Of a stretch of 64,000 nt of DNA, positions 1 to 8,631 are shown in pieces. This stretch comes from Pseudomonas turukhanskensis (GTDB lineage Bacteria > Pseudomonadota > Gammaproteobacteria > Pseudomonadales > Pseudomonadaceae). Positions within the stretch are counted from its first letter, which is position 1. Each line of letters starts with the position of its first letter. The DNA is taken from assembly GCF_027922365.1 (NCBI RefSeq), contig NZ_BSFN01000015.1, positions 1 to 64,000 on the forward strand, given 5' to 3'. Below the pieces are notes generated by a model. The model was not told the origin of the DNA and ran no database searches. It was given only the letters and a program-made list of their open reading frames with translations. The position numbers were made by a program, and so were the translations under genes.

Positions 1-77
1 GTGTGCCCGGCTTTCAAACCCTCCCCCGATGATCAGTCGGAGACTATCTCCTCTTTCGAGGAGGAGTCGAGATACAA

Positions 78-137
78 GGGTGTGCTCCGCGCACCAGGCG
101 GTCTATCGGCAATCGCAACGGTGCGCGGAGCACACCC
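78..137. repeat. Inverted repeat upstream of glcB terminator
   Basis: Arms of 18 bp at 78-95 and 120-137 are exact inverse complements (GGGTGTGCTCCGCGCACC and its complement) around a 24-bp loop. This looks like one of the REP-type palindromes common between Pseudomonas genes. It has no U-run, so it is not itself a terminator. Confidence 0.75.
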
Positions 138-154
138 TACGAGAGCAAATGCAT

Positions 155-184
155 AAAAAAACCGCCCCGAAGGGCGGTTTTTTT
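155..184. terminator. Bidirectional rho-independent terminator after glcB
   Basis: A GC stem (CCGCCC/GGGCGG) with a GAAG-type loop is flanked by A-run and T-run, so it can stop transcription in both directions. It lies just downstream of the glcB stop codon. Confidence 0.85.
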
Positions 185-201
185 ATCGTGCGGCGGGTGA
201 A

Positions 202-2379
202 TTACAGGCCGTTCTTGGCTTTGAATTCACGACGACGACGGTGCAGAACCGGCTCGGTGTAACCGTTGGGCTGCTTGGCGCCTTCGATCACCAGCTCCAG
301 GGCAGCCTGGAACGCGATGTTGTTATCGAAGTCCGGAGCGAGCGGGCGGTACACCGGGTCGTTGGCGTTCTGACGGTCAACCACCGGTGCCATGCGCTTG
401 AGGCTAGCGACGATCTGCTCTTCGCTGGCAATGCCATGGCGCAGCCAGTTGGCCAGCAGCTGGCTGGAGATACGCAGGGTCGCGCGGTCTTCCATCAGGC
501 CAACGTCGTTGATGTCCGGCACTTTCGAGCAGCCGACACCCTGGTCGATCCAGCGCACCACGTAACCCAGAATGCCCTGCGAGTTGTTGTCCAATTCGTT
601 CTGGATTTCGTCTGCAGACCAGTTGGTGTTGGCGGCCAGCGGGATGCTGAGGATGTCGTCGATGGAGGCACGGGCGCGCTTGGCCAGCTCGGCTTGACGG
701 GCGAACACGTCAACCTTGTGGTAGTGCAGCGCGTGCAGGGCTGCGGCGGTCGGCGACGGTACCCAGGCGGTGTTGGCACCGGCCAGTGGGTGAGCGATTT
801 TCTGCTCAAGCATGCCGGCCATCAGGTCGGGCATGGCCCACATGCCCTTACCGATCTGGGCGCGACCTTGCAGGCCGGTGGCCAGGCCGATGTCCACGTT
901 CCAGTTCTCGTAGGCGGCGATCCACTTCTCGGACTTCATGGCCGCTTTGCGCACAACGGCGCCGGCTTCCATCGAGGTGTGGATTTCGTCACCGGTACGG
1001 TCGAGGAAGCCGGTGTTGATAAACACCACGCGCTCGCTGGCGGCTTTGATGCACGCCTTGAGGTTGACGGTGGTGCGGCGCTCTTCGTCCATGATGCCGA
1101 CTTTGAGTGTGTTGCGTGGCAAGCCCAGAACGTCTTCGACGCGGCTGAAGATTTCGCTGGTGAACGCGACTTCTTCCGGGCCGTGCATTTTTGGCTTAAC
1201 GATGTACACCGAGCCGGTACGGGTGTTCTTGCGGGTGGTGTTGCCCTTGAGGTTGTGCACCGCGATCAGGCTGGTGAACAGCGCGTCCTGAATACCTTCT
1301 GGGATTTCGTTGCCCTGGGCATCGAGAATCGCCGGGTTGGTCATCAGGTGGCCCACGTTACGCACGAACAGCAGGCTGCGACCGTGCAGGGTCAGCTCGC
1401 TGCCGTCGGTTTTGGTGTAGACGCGGTCCGGGTTCATGGTGCGGGTGAAGGTGGTGCCGCCTTTGGCGACTTCTTCAGCCAGGTCGCCCTTCATCAGGCC
1501 GAGCCAGTTGCGGTAGATCACGGTCTTGTCGTCGGCATCGACGGCAGCAACCGAGTCTTCGCAGTCCATGATGGTGGTCAGGGCCGCTTCCATCAGTACG
1601 TCTTTGACGCCGGCGGCATCGGTCTGGCCGATGGGGCTCTTGGCGTCGATCTGGATTTCGAAGTGCAGGCCGTTGTGCTTGAGCAGCACCGCAACCGGAG
1701 CATCAGCCGGGCCTTGGAAACCGATCAGCTGAGCGTCGTCGCGCAGACCGGTGTTGCTGCCGCCTTTGAGGCCGACCACCAGTTTGCCGTCGATAAGTTT
1801 GTACGCGGTGGAGTCGACGTGCGAGCCAGCAGCCAGTGGCGCGGCTTCGTCGAGGAAGGCGCGGGCGAAGGCGATAACCTTGTCACCACGAACCTTGTTG
1901 TAACCCTTGCCTTTCTCGGCGCCGCCTTCTTCGCTGATCGCGTCGGTGCCATACAGGGCATCGTAGAGCGAACCCCAGCGGGCGTTGGACGCGTTGAGGG
2001 CGAAACGGGCGTTCATCACCGGCACTACCAGCTGCGGGCCGGCCATGTGGGCGATTTCTTCGTCGACGTTTTGGGTAGTGGCTTGGAAATCCGCTACTTC
2101 TGGCAGCAGGTAACCAATTTCTTCCAGGAAGGCTTTGTAAGCCACGGCGTCATGCGCCTGGCCAGCACGTGCCTGGTGCCAGGCGTCGATCTTGGCCTGG
2201 AAGTCGTCACGTTTGGCGAGTAGTGCTTGGTTCTTCGGTGCCAGGTCCTTGATGACGCTTTGAGCGCCTTCCCAGAACTGCTCGGCAGAAATCCCGGTAC
2301 CGGGGATGGCTTCGTTGTTTACGAAGTCGAACAGGACTTTGGCGACCTGCAGGCCACCGACTTGAACGCGCTCAGTCAT
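202..2379 (-). CDS. glcB: Malate synthase G
   Basis: Cytosolic enzyme of the glyoxylate shunt that condenses glyoxylate with acetyl-CoA to malate. The 725-residue length fits the monomeric G isoform (about 720) and not the ~530-residue A isoform. Family landmarks are visible: the N-terminus MTERVQVGGLQVAKVLF, the acidic stretch TTIMDCEDS near residue 270 and GIMDEERRT near residue 430. It is a single gene, transcribed away from the GNAT gene and closed by the terminator at 155-184. A long open frame on the opposite strand is only a shadow of codon bias. The neighbours match the P. aeruginosa glcB region. Confidence 0.97.
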   Translation of the reverse strand: MTERVQVGGLQVAKVLFDFVNNEAIPGTGISAEQFWEGAQSVIKDLAPKNQALLAKRDDFQAKIDAWHQARAGQAHDAVAYKAFLEEIGYLLPEVADFQATTQNVDEEIAHMAGPQLVVPVMNARFALNASNARWGSLYDALYGTDAISEEGGAEKGKGYNKVRGDKVIAFARAFLDEAAPLAAGSHVDSTAYKLIDGKLVVGLKGGSNTGLRDDAQLIGFQGPADAPVAVLLKHNGLHFEIQIDAKSPIGQTDAAGVKDVLMEAALTTIMDCEDSVAAVDADDKTVIYRNWLGLMKGDLAEEVAKGGTTFTRTMNPDRVYTKTDGSELTLHGRSLLFVRNVGHLMTNPAILDAQGNEIPEGIQDALFTSLIAVHNLKGNTTRKNTRTGSVYIVKPKMHGPEEVAFTSEIFSRVEDVLGLPRNTLKVGIMDEERRTTVNLKACIKAASERVVFINTGFLDRTGDEIHTSMEAGAVVRKAAMKSEKWIAAYENWNVDIGLATGLQGRAQIGKGMWAMPDLMAGMLEQKIAHPLAGANTAWVPSPTAAALHALHYHKVDVFARQAELAKRARASIDDILSIPLAANTNWSADEIQNELDNNSQGILGYVVRWIDQGVGCSKVPDINDVGLMEDRATLRISSQLLANWLRHGIASEEQIVASLKRMAPVVDRQNANDPVYRPLAPDFDNNIAFQAALELVIEGAKQPNGYTEPVLHRRRREFKAKNGL

Positions 2380-2707
2380 TACTTGCCTCTCTGCTCAGCT
2401 CTTAGCTGTACTCAATAGCTCACTGCGGATAGCCCTGTACGGACCCGGCGTTGGCCGTCTTGTAGTCCGTGGCGCGGCATACTACATCATGATCGGGTGA
2501 AAATCAGCGGGCGCGCGTCGAACCGCGACCGGCCTAGGGCCCGGCGGTCACAACGAGGGCGCGGATGTTCTCAAAAAATGGGGGTTTTGTTCCAGAAAAA
2601 TCTGCATTTCGTACACGATTTTGTAGTGTTACTACCTGTTTTCCCCGTCTCGACAGCGGTTATCGGCTTTTGCCTATACTCGCGCAACCCCTCATGGAGT
2701 GCTGTGC
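2380..2707. other. Divergent intergenic region with a small palindrome
   Basis: This 328-bp gap separates the divergent glcB and GNAT genes and must hold both promoters. A GTAGT-GTT-ACTAC palindrome at 2623-2635 could be an operator of a GntR-type regulator, but that is a guess. I see no further gene, repeat or RNA here. Confidence 0.4.
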
Positions 2708-3154
2708 ATGCCTGTAAAAGCGGTGGTAGCGAGCGACCTTGACGAACTCGCGCAGTTGTTTGCCGGTTACCTGGAGTTTTATCAGGTGCCGCGCCCGGTT
2801 GACGTGATTGGTGAGTTTCTTGCCGCTCGTCTGCAAAAGGGCGATTCCACTTTGTTTTTGGCTCGCGATGCGTCTGGCACGGCCCAGGGCTTTGTGCAGC
2901 TGTACCCGTTTTACTCGTCGCTAGCCTTGGCGCCGGCGTTTTTGCTTAGCGATTTGTATGTGAGCCCGGATGCCCGGCGCCAGGGTGTCGGCGAGCTACT
3001 GATGAACGCCGCCCGGGGCCATGCCGAAGCAACCGGAGCCTGTGGTTTGCAGCTGGAGACGGCGAAAACCAACCTGGCCGGCCAGGCGCTGTATGAACGC
3101 CTGGGGTATGTGAAGGATGAGGTTTATCTGACGTATTGGTTAAGTCTGGCGTAG
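2708..3154 (+). CDS. GNAT-family N-acetyltransferase
   Basis: 148-residue GNAT acetyltransferase that would move an acetyl group from acetyl-CoA to an amine; the substrate cannot be read from sequence. The acetyl-CoA binding motif is visible as DARRQGVGELLM around residues 88-100, followed by the late-GNAT segment AGQALYERLGY. I start at the ATG at 2708, with GGAG eight bases upstream, rather than the in-frame GTG at 2699. It stands between glcB and the gcvR-like gene, as in P. aeruginosa. Confidence 0.85.
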   Translation: MPVKAVVASDLDELAQLFAGYLEFYQVPRPVDVIGEFLAARLQKGDSTLFLARDASGTAQGFVQLYPFYSSLALAPAFLLSDLYVSPDARRQGVGELLMNAARGHAEATGACGLQLETAKTNLAGQALYERLGYVKDEVYLTYWLSLA

Positions 3155-3205
3155 GGCAAAAATTCGTCCTAGCCCACAATCTGCCTAAATTTGAGGAGTC
3201 ACCCC

Positions 3206-3724
3206 GTGAACCATTTGGTCCTTACCGTGATTGCCGAAGACCAGCCTGGCCTGGTGGAAAAGATCGCCAGTTGCATTTCCACCCACGGCGGCAACTGGCT
3301 GGAAAGCCGAATGTCGCGCATGGCCGGGCAATTTGCCGGCATTCTGAAAGTGAGCGTGCCGGCCGATGCCCATGCCGAACTGGTGGCCTCGTTGCAGGCG
3401 CTGAACGAGCAGGGCATTCGCGTGCTGCTGGCCGAAAGCGGCAGCGAGCCTGAGCGTAGCTTCAAGCCGATTCTGCTCGACCTGGTGGGCAACGACCGCC
3501 CCGGCATCGTGCGCGATATCACCCGCGTGCTCAGCGAGCTGTCGGTGAACGTGGAAAGCCTGGACACCGACGTGGCGCCCGCGCCCATGAGCAACGAACC
3601 GCTGTTTCACGCCGAGGCGAAGTTGGCGGTGCCGCTTTCGTTATCGCTCGACGTGCTGCAAGCGCGCTTGGAGACGTTGGCCGATGACTTGATGGTGGAG
3701 TTAGTCCTGCGCGGCGACGAGTAG
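3206..3724 (+). CDS. gcvR: ACT-domain protein, glycine cleavage regulator (GcvR-like)
   Basis: 172 residues with two ACT domains (about 3-75 and 88-165), each opening with a typical ACT start (LTVIAEDQPGLVEKIA and LDLVGNDRPGIVRDIT). GcvR proteins hold the activator GcvA in check when glycine is scarce; here that role is by family only, as no gcvA or gcvTHP is nearby. The start is the GTG at 3206 with GAGGAG upstream. The 3' end overlaps the convergent rarD by 24 bp. Confidence 0.85.
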   Translation: MNHLVLTVIAEDQPGLVEKIASCISTHGGNWLESRMSRMAGQFAGILKVSVPADAHAELVASLQALNEQGIRVLLAESGSEPERSFKPILLDLVGNDRPGIVRDITRVLSELSVNVESLDTDVAPAPMSNEPLFHAEAKLAVPLSLSLDVLQARLETLADDLMVELVLRGDE

Positions 3725-4609
3725 TTTGTTGCGCTGCAAACTGCGCCACGCATCCACGCTATAGATCACCAGCGCCGCCCAGATAAAGCCGAAGGCAATC
3801 AGGGTGCTGGTGCTCAGGTGTTCGTCGAACAGCAGCACCGCCTGCAGCAGCACCAGGGTCGGCGCCACGTATTGCAGGAAACCCAAGGCGGCATACGGCA
3901 AGTGCCGCGCCGCTGCGTTGAAGCACAGCAGCGGCACCAGCGTGACCGGCCCGGCAGCCGCCAGCCACAGCACCTGGGTGCTGGTCCAGAAGCTGGCCTG
4001 CATGCTCACCGCGTCGGCGTTGAACGCCAGCCAAGCGACGGCAAACGGCACCAATAACCAGGTTTCCACTACCAGCCCCGGCAACGCCGCGACCGGCGCC
4101 TGCTTGCGAATCAGCCCGTAGAAGGCGAACGAAAACGCCAATGCCAGCGACACCCAGGGCACATGCCCGGCCAGCCACAGTTGCTGCGCCACGCCGATAC
4201 TGGCCAGCCCCACGGCCAGCCATTGCAGACGGCGCAACCGTTCGCCCAACAGCAGCATGCCCAGCAGCACATTGATCAGTGGGTTGATGTAGTAGCCCAG
4301 GCTGGCCTCTAGCATGCGGCCGTTATTCACCGCCCACACGTACACCAGCCAATTCACCGCAATCAGCGAACCGCTGCCTACCAATACGGCAATGCGCCGC
4401 GGGTTGTCGCGCAGGTCGCTGAGCCAGCGCGGGTGCTTCCACACCAACAGCAGCAGGGCGCCGAACAGCGCGGACCAAAGAATGCGGTGAACGATGATTT
4501 CCAGCGCCGGCACCTGGGCGACGGCTTTGAAATACAGCGGGAACAAGCCCCAGATGGTGTATGCGCAAATACCAAGCAGATACCCGCGGCGCGGGTTGGC
4601 GGTGGTCAT
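3701..4609 (-). CDS. rarD: RarD-type EamA drug/metabolite permease
   Basis: 302-residue inner-membrane protein with about ten hydrophobic segments in two EamA repeats, beginning RRGYLLGICAYTIWGLFPLYF as RarD proteins do. RarD was named for chloramphenicol sensitivity; its natural substrate is unsettled. It converges on the gcvR-like gene with a 24-bp overlap. Location and length match the P. aeruginosa gene near PA0485. Confidence 0.88.
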   Translation of the reverse strand: MTTANPRRGYLLGICAYTIWGLFPLYFKAVAQVPALEIIVHRILWSALFGALLLLVWKHPRWLSDLRDNPRRIAVLVGSGSLIAVNWLVYVWAVNNGRMLEASLGYYINPLINVLLGMLLLGERLRRLQWLAVGLASIGVAQQLWLAGHVPWVSLALAFSFAFYGLIRKQAPVAALPGLVVETWLLVPFAVAWLAFNADAVSMQASFWTSTQVLWLAAAGPVTLVPLLCFNAAARHLPYAALGFLQYVAPTLVLLQAVLLFDEHLSTSTLIAFGFIWAALVIYSVDAWRSLQRNKLLVAAQD

Positions 4610-4787
4610 GGAAGTCCTTGGGCAAAAAACTCAGGGGCACATTCTAGTCAGCCCGGCAACGTCTGTCCGTATACAGCTGAGCGCTATGTAGGAACACACC
4701 TGAAGTTGGCATCCATTGCTTCAGGACAGCAAACCCGCTGTGCCAATGGCCTGCAATGGCGGCTGATCATTAGCGAACAGGTGACTT

Positions 4788-4883
4788 ATGACAGCAGTAC
4801 AACCGCGGGTTATTGCCATGTGCACGACGTTTATGGGGACCGCACTGCCGGCGGTTTCCACTTCGTCTACGCCGGTTAAGTGA
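4788..4883 (+). CDS. Possible 31-residue leader peptide
   Basis: A short frame (MTAVQPRVIAMCTTFMG, ending PVK) starts at an ATG preceded by AGGTG and stops 10 bp before the SUMF1-like start. Its middle is mildly hydrophobic. It could be translated upstream of, and coupled to, the next gene, or be chance. I do not recognise it. Confidence 0.3.
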   Translation: MTAVQPRVIAMCTTFMGTALPAVSTSSTPVK

Positions 4884-4893
4884 GGGCCCTACC

Positions 4894-5580
4894 ATGGATC
4901 GATTGGGTGCGGCCTTATTGGGATTGTTTGCAGTAGTGGGCGGTGAGTCGGTGGTACCTGACCGGCAAACCTATATGGCGGATGTGGCTGCTGGCACGGT
5001 GAAATATCAATTGCCGGAGGCTACGGGGCCAATCGAGGAGTCGGTGGAGGCTTTTCATATCATGCGGCGCCAGGTCAGCCAGGCCGAATATGCCGCGTGT
5101 GTGCGCGATGGCGGGTGTAAGGCGTTGGATAAGCCTTGGCACGAAAGCCGGGATGGCCGGCGGCCAGTGGTTGGCCTCAGTTGGCTGGATGCCAAGGCAT
5201 ATGCCCAGTGGTTGTCTGCCTCCACCGGCAACCGTCACCGTTTGCCGCGCTACGCCGAATGGCTACATGCGGTTGGCCCGGATTACGTGATGGATCAACC
5301 GCTGGCTGACGCTGCTGCAAATCCTGCGTCGGAGCAGGCGCAGCAACGCCTGCTGCGTTTTACCAAGCAAGGCAGCAGTGGCGCCTTGAGCCTCGCGGAA
5401 AACGTCTGGGAATGGACAGACACCTGTTTTGCCGGGGCAGCGGATGGCGCTTGCGGCGCACATATCGCTGCGGGTCGCCACCTAAGTGCGCTCTCCGACC
5501 TTGAACGCGACCCCGTTGCCGGTGCCGCCTCGGCAGGCGCGGTGCCCACCCATGTCGGGTTACGGTTGGTGCGCGAGTAG
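4894..5580 (+). CDS. SUMF1/formylglycine-generating-enzyme-like protein
   Basis: 228 residues with an N-terminal hydrophobic stretch (GAALLGLFAVVGGES) suggesting export. A SUMF1/EgtB/PvdO-type fold follows: FHIMRRQVSQAEYAACV, then PVVGLSWLDAKAYAQWLS, then LAENVWEWTDTC and a closing HVGLRLVRE. Members include formylglycine-generating enzymes, PvdO and NirV-like proteins, so the reaction cannot be assigned. I chose the ATG at 4894 with GAGG upstream, because the longer frame starts inside the preceding small frame. It is followed convergently by srkA with only 10 bp between. Confidence 0.75.
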   Translation: MDRLGAALLGLFAVVGGESVVPDRQTYMADVAAGTVKYQLPEATGPIEESVEAFHIMRRQVSQAEYAACVRDGGCKALDKPWHESRDGRRPVVGLSWLDAKAYAQWLSASTGNRHRLPRYAEWLHAVGPDYVMDQPLADAAANPASEQAQQRLLRFTKQGSSGALSLAENVWEWTDTCFAGAADGACGAHIAAGRHLSALSDLERDPVAGAASAGAVPTHVGLRLVRE

Positions 5581-5590
5581 GGGCAACAAC

Positions 5591-6565
5591 TCAGAACAGC
5601 CGCAACGGCTCTTCCTGAAGGGCCGACAACTGCTCGCGCAGAATCAGAATCTGCTCGCCCCAATAGCGTTCGGTGCCGAACCAGGGAAAGCTCATGGGAA
5701 ACGCCGGATCGTCCCAACGCCTTGCCAGCCAGGCGCTGTAGTGCATCAGGCGCAGGGTGCGAAGGGCTTCGATCAGCGGCAGTTGGCGCGGGTTGAAGTC
5801 ATGGAATTCCTGGTAGCCGTCCACCAGTTCGGCCAGTTGGCCCAGGCGCTCCTGGCGGTCGCCGGCCAGCATCATCCACAAGTCTTGCACCGCCGGGCCC
5901 ATACGGCAGTCGTCGAGGTCGACGATATGGAACACCTCGTCGCGGCACATCATGTTGCCGGGGTGGCAGTCGCCGTGCATGCGGATGGGCTGATAGGGCG
6001 TGGCGGCGTACAGGTCTTCCACCCGTTTCAGCGCATCGCGGGCCACCGACTCGTACGCCGGCAGCAGGCTTTTGGGAATGAAGTTGCCCTCCAGCAAGGT
6101 ATTCAGCGAATCGCGGCCAAAGGTCTGCACGTCCAGCTCGCCACGGTGTTCGAACGGCTTGCTGGCGCCGACGCCGTGCAGACGCCCGAGCAGTTGGCCG
6201 AGGCGATACAACTGGTCAAGGTTGCCAGGCTCCGGCGCGCGGCCGCCGCGACGGGGAAACAGGGTGAAGCGAAAGCCCTGGTGTTCAAACAGGGTTTTGC
6301 CGTTGTGCACCAGCGGCGCCACCACCGGCACCTCGCAGTCGGCCAGTTCGGCGGTAAAGCTGTGCTCTTCGAGAATGGCCGCATCGGTCCAGCGCGCTGG
6401 ACGGTAGAACTTGGCAATCAGCGGCTGGCCTTCGTCGATGCCTACTTGGTACACGCGGTTTTCGTAGCTGTTTAGCGCCATGACACGGGCGTCGCTGAGA
6501 AACCCGATGCTTTCAACGGCATCGAGAACCAGGTCGGGCGTGAGGTCAGCAAAGGGGTGGCTCAT
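5591..6565 (-). CDS. srkA: Stress response serine/threonine kinase SrkA (YihE)
   Basis: 324-residue cytosolic kinase of the YihE/RdoA family, which protects cells under envelope and oxidative stress. Key parts are present: PLIAKFYRP with the ATP-binding lysine near residue 51, the catalytic loop MHGDCHPGNMM near 195 and the metal-binding VDLDDCRMGP near 215. The length matches the family (about 325). It precedes comF on the same strand in the order srkA-comF as seen on the + strand, but the two are separated by 60 bp. Confidence 0.93.
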   Translation of the reverse strand: MSHPFADLTPDLVLDAVESIGFLSDARVMALNSYENRVYQVGIDEGQPLIAKFYRPARWTDAAILEEHSFTAELADCEVPVVAPLVHNGKTLFEHQGFRFTLFPRRGGRAPEPGNLDQLYRLGQLLGRLHGVGASKPFEHRGELDVQTFGRDSLNTLLEGNFIPKSLLPAYESVARDALKRVEDLYAATPYQPIRMHGDCHPGNMMCRDEVFHIVDLDDCRMGPAVQDLWMMLAGDRQERLGQLAELVDGYQEFHDFNPRQLPLIEALRTLRLMHYSAWLARRWDDPAFPMSFPWFGTERYWGEQILILREQLSALQEEPLRLF

Positions 6566-6625
6566 GGGGCGTTCCAGGCGGCGTGGGGCATCAGTGTACG
6601 CCTTCGCGTCTGGCGTGCGTCGGCC

Positions 6626-7366
6626 TCAGGCTGTTTCACCGGGTTTCGGCGTGCGCGCCAGGCAGTAGACGTCCACACGCGTGGCGCCGGCTTTTTTCAA
6701 CAGGCGCGCCAGGCTGTTGGCGGTGGCGCCGGTGGTGAGCACGTCGTCGACCAGTGCCAGGTGCTTACCCTTCACCAGGCTCGCTTCGCTCAAGGCAAAC
6801 GCATTGCGCAGATTGCGTTGGCGCGCGGCGGCGTCCAGCTCCTGCTGAGCGTCGGTTTCCCGGTCGCGGCGCAGCAGGTCGGCACGTATCGGCAGGTTCA
6901 GGTGCTGGTGCAGCCAGTCGGCAAGCATGCCGGCCTGGTTGAACCCGCGCTGGCGCAGCCGCTGTTTGCCCAGCGGTACCGGCAGCAGCAGATCGGGGCG
7001 CGGCAGGCCACGGGCAAAGGCGTTTTGCAGATGGTGTGACAAAAGCACCCCGAGCAGACGTCCCAAAGGCCACTTGCCGTGGTGCTTGAAGCGCGTGATC
7101 AGCGCATCGACTGGAAAGGCGTAGCGCCAGGGCGTTTGCACCTGATCGAAATACGGCCGCTGCTTCTGGCATTCACCGCAGATGAGGTCGTCGGCCGGCA
7201 TCGGCAAGGCGCAGATGCGGCAGGCCGCTTCCAGCAACGGCAGGTCTGCCTCGCACGGGCTGCAAATGGGCCGTGGGTAGTCGCCGCGCTGATCGCACAA
7301 CAGACACGACTGTTCATTATTTAACCACTTGTAAACCTGTTTCCATCCGCCTGGTTGACAGCGCAT
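6626..7366 (-). CDS. comF: ComF-family amidophosphoribosyltransferase-like protein
   Basis: 246-residue ComF protein. Four Cys pairs near the N-terminus (CLLC, CSPC, CRIC, CGEC) would bind zinc, and the C-terminal half is a phosphoribosyltransferase fold with the PRPP loop LALVDDVLTTGATANS. ComF is needed for DNA uptake in naturally competent bacteria; its role in Pseudomonas is unclear. It is divergent from bioB, and its start codon lies beside the BirA-like operator, so that site could affect both genes. Confidence 0.9.
   Translation of the reverse strand: MRCQPGGWKQVYKWLNNEQSCLLCDQRGDYPRPICSPCEADLPLLEAACRICALPMPADDLICGECQKQRPYFDQVQTPWRYAFPVDALITRFKHHGKWPLGRLLGVLLSHHLQNAFARGLPRPDLLLPVPLGKQRLRQRGFNQAGMLADWLHQHLNLPIRADLLRRDRETDAQQELDAAARQRNLRNAFALSEASLVKGKHLALVDDVLTTGATANSLARLLKKAGATRVDVYCLARTPKPGETA
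7329..7361. promoter_or_regulatory. BirA-type biotin operator upstream of bioB
   Basis: TTGTAAACC at 7329-7337, a 15-bp spacer, then GGTTGACAG at 7353-7361. The consensus for biotin repressor BirA is TTGTAAACC-N15/16-GGTTTACAA, so the left half is perfect and the right half has two mismatches. Placed between comF and bioB, it should repress the bio operon when biotin is plentiful. Confidence 0.8.
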
Positions 7367-7456
7367 TTCGCTTCCTTAACTATGCCGAACATCCATACCG
7401 CGCTTGTGGGCTTTACTTTTTTACGCCCCGCGCACGACTACAAGAAGGATTGCCCG

Positions 7457-8515
7457 ATGAGCGCCACTACCACTCCTAACCTGCGTCACGATTGGTCCCT
7501 TGCTGAGGTTAAGGCGCTTTTTCAACAGCCCTTCAACGACCTGCTGTTCCAGGCCCAGACCGTGCACCGCGCGCATTTCGATGCCAACCGCGTGCAGGTC
7601 TCGACGCTGCTGTCGATCAAAACCGGTGCATGCCCCGAAGACTGTAAGTACTGCCCGCAATCGGGGCACTACAACACCGGCCTGGATAAGCAAAAGCTGA
7701 TGGAAGTGCAGAAGGTTCTGGAGGCGGCGGCGGAAGCCAAGGCCATCGGTTCCACCCGTTTCTGCATGGGCGCCGCGTGGAAACACCCGTCAGCCAAAGA
7801 CATGCCCTACGTGCTGCAAATGGTTAAAGGTGTAAAGGCCCTGGGCCTGGAAACCTGCATGACCCTCGGCAAGCTCGACAAAGAGCAAACCAGCGCCCTG
7901 GCTGAGGCCGGCCTGGATTACTACAACCACAACCTCGACACCTCGCCGGAGTTCTACGGCAGCATCATCACCACCCGTACCTACAGCGAGCGCCTGCAAA
8001 CCCTGGCCTACGTGCGTGATGCCGGCATGAAGATCTGCTCGGGCGGCATTCTGGGCATGGGCGAGTCGCTGGATGACCGCGCCGGCCTGTTGATTCAACT
8101 GGCCAACCTGCCGGAACACCCGGAGTCGGTGCCCATCAACATGCTGGTGAAAGTGCAGGGCACGCCGCTGGCCAACGCCGAAGACGTCGACCCCTTCGAC
8201 TTCATCCGCATGCTGGCCGTGGCGCGCATTTTGATGCCGAAATCGCACGTACGGCTGTCTGCTGGGCGCGAAGCCATGAACGAGCAAATGCAGGCCCTGG
8301 CCTTCTTTGCCGGTGCCAACTCGATTTTCTACGGCGAAAAACTGCTGACCACCGCCAACCCGCAGGCCGACAAGGACATGCTGCTGTTCAGCCGTCTGGG
8401 CATCAAACCCGAAGCGCGCGAAGAGCACGCCGACGAAGTGCATCAGGCGGCCATCGAGCAAGCGCTGATCGAGCAGAAAAGCAGCGAGCTGTTTTACGAC
8501 GCCGCTTCGGCCTAA
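7457..8515 (+). CDS. bioB: Biotin synthase
   Basis: Radical-SAM enzyme that inserts sulfur into dethiobiotin, the last step of biotin synthesis. 352 residues. Cys59, Cys63 and Cys66 in CPEDCKYC bind the 4Fe-4S cluster, and the SAM-binding and C-terminal TIM-barrel parts are complete. The start is the ATG at 7457, with AAGGA upstream; the longer frame runs back through the promoter. It is the first gene of bioBFHCD and is preceded by the BirA-type operator. Confidence 0.97.
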   Translation: MSATTTPNLRHDWSLAEVKALFQQPFNDLLFQAQTVHRAHFDANRVQVSTLLSIKTGACPEDCKYCPQSGHYNTGLDKQKLMEVQKVLEAAAEAKAIGSTRFCMGAAWKHPSAKDMPYVLQMVKGVKALGLETCMTLGKLDKEQTSALAEAGLDYYNHNLDTSPEFYGSIITTRTYSERLQTLAYVRDAGMKICSGGILGMGESLDDRAGLLIQLANLPEHPESVPINMLVKVQGTPLANAEDVDPFDFIRMLAVARILMPKSHVRLSAGREAMNEQMQALAFFAGANSIFYGEKLLTTANPQADKDMLLFSRLGIKPEAREEHADEVHQAAIEQALIEQKSSELFYDAASA

Positions 8516-8541
8516 GCTCTCGATTTTTCGCCCAGACACCC

Positions 8542-8607
8542 GTAGGAGCGAGCTTGCTCGCGAAGCCTTTGAACCTCGCAGGCTTCGCAAGCAAGCTCGC
8601 TCCTACA
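8542..8607. repeat. REPIN between bioB and bioF
   Basis: Two inverted REP units, GTAGGAGCGAGCTTGCTCGC and its inverse, face each other across a short loop. This is the classical Pseudomonas REP doublet (REPIN), mobilised by RAYT transposases. It fills most of the 116-bp bioB-bioF gap and may stabilise or attenuate the operon mRNA. Confidence 0.9.
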
Positions 8608-8631
8608 GGGTTAACAGCAAAGACCGCCTTC

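Noticed and set aside
241..2223. 660-codon open frame opposite glcB
   Set aside because: It lies entirely antisense to a clear glcB, has no recognisable domain and no ribosome site. High-GC codon bias commonly opens this frame.
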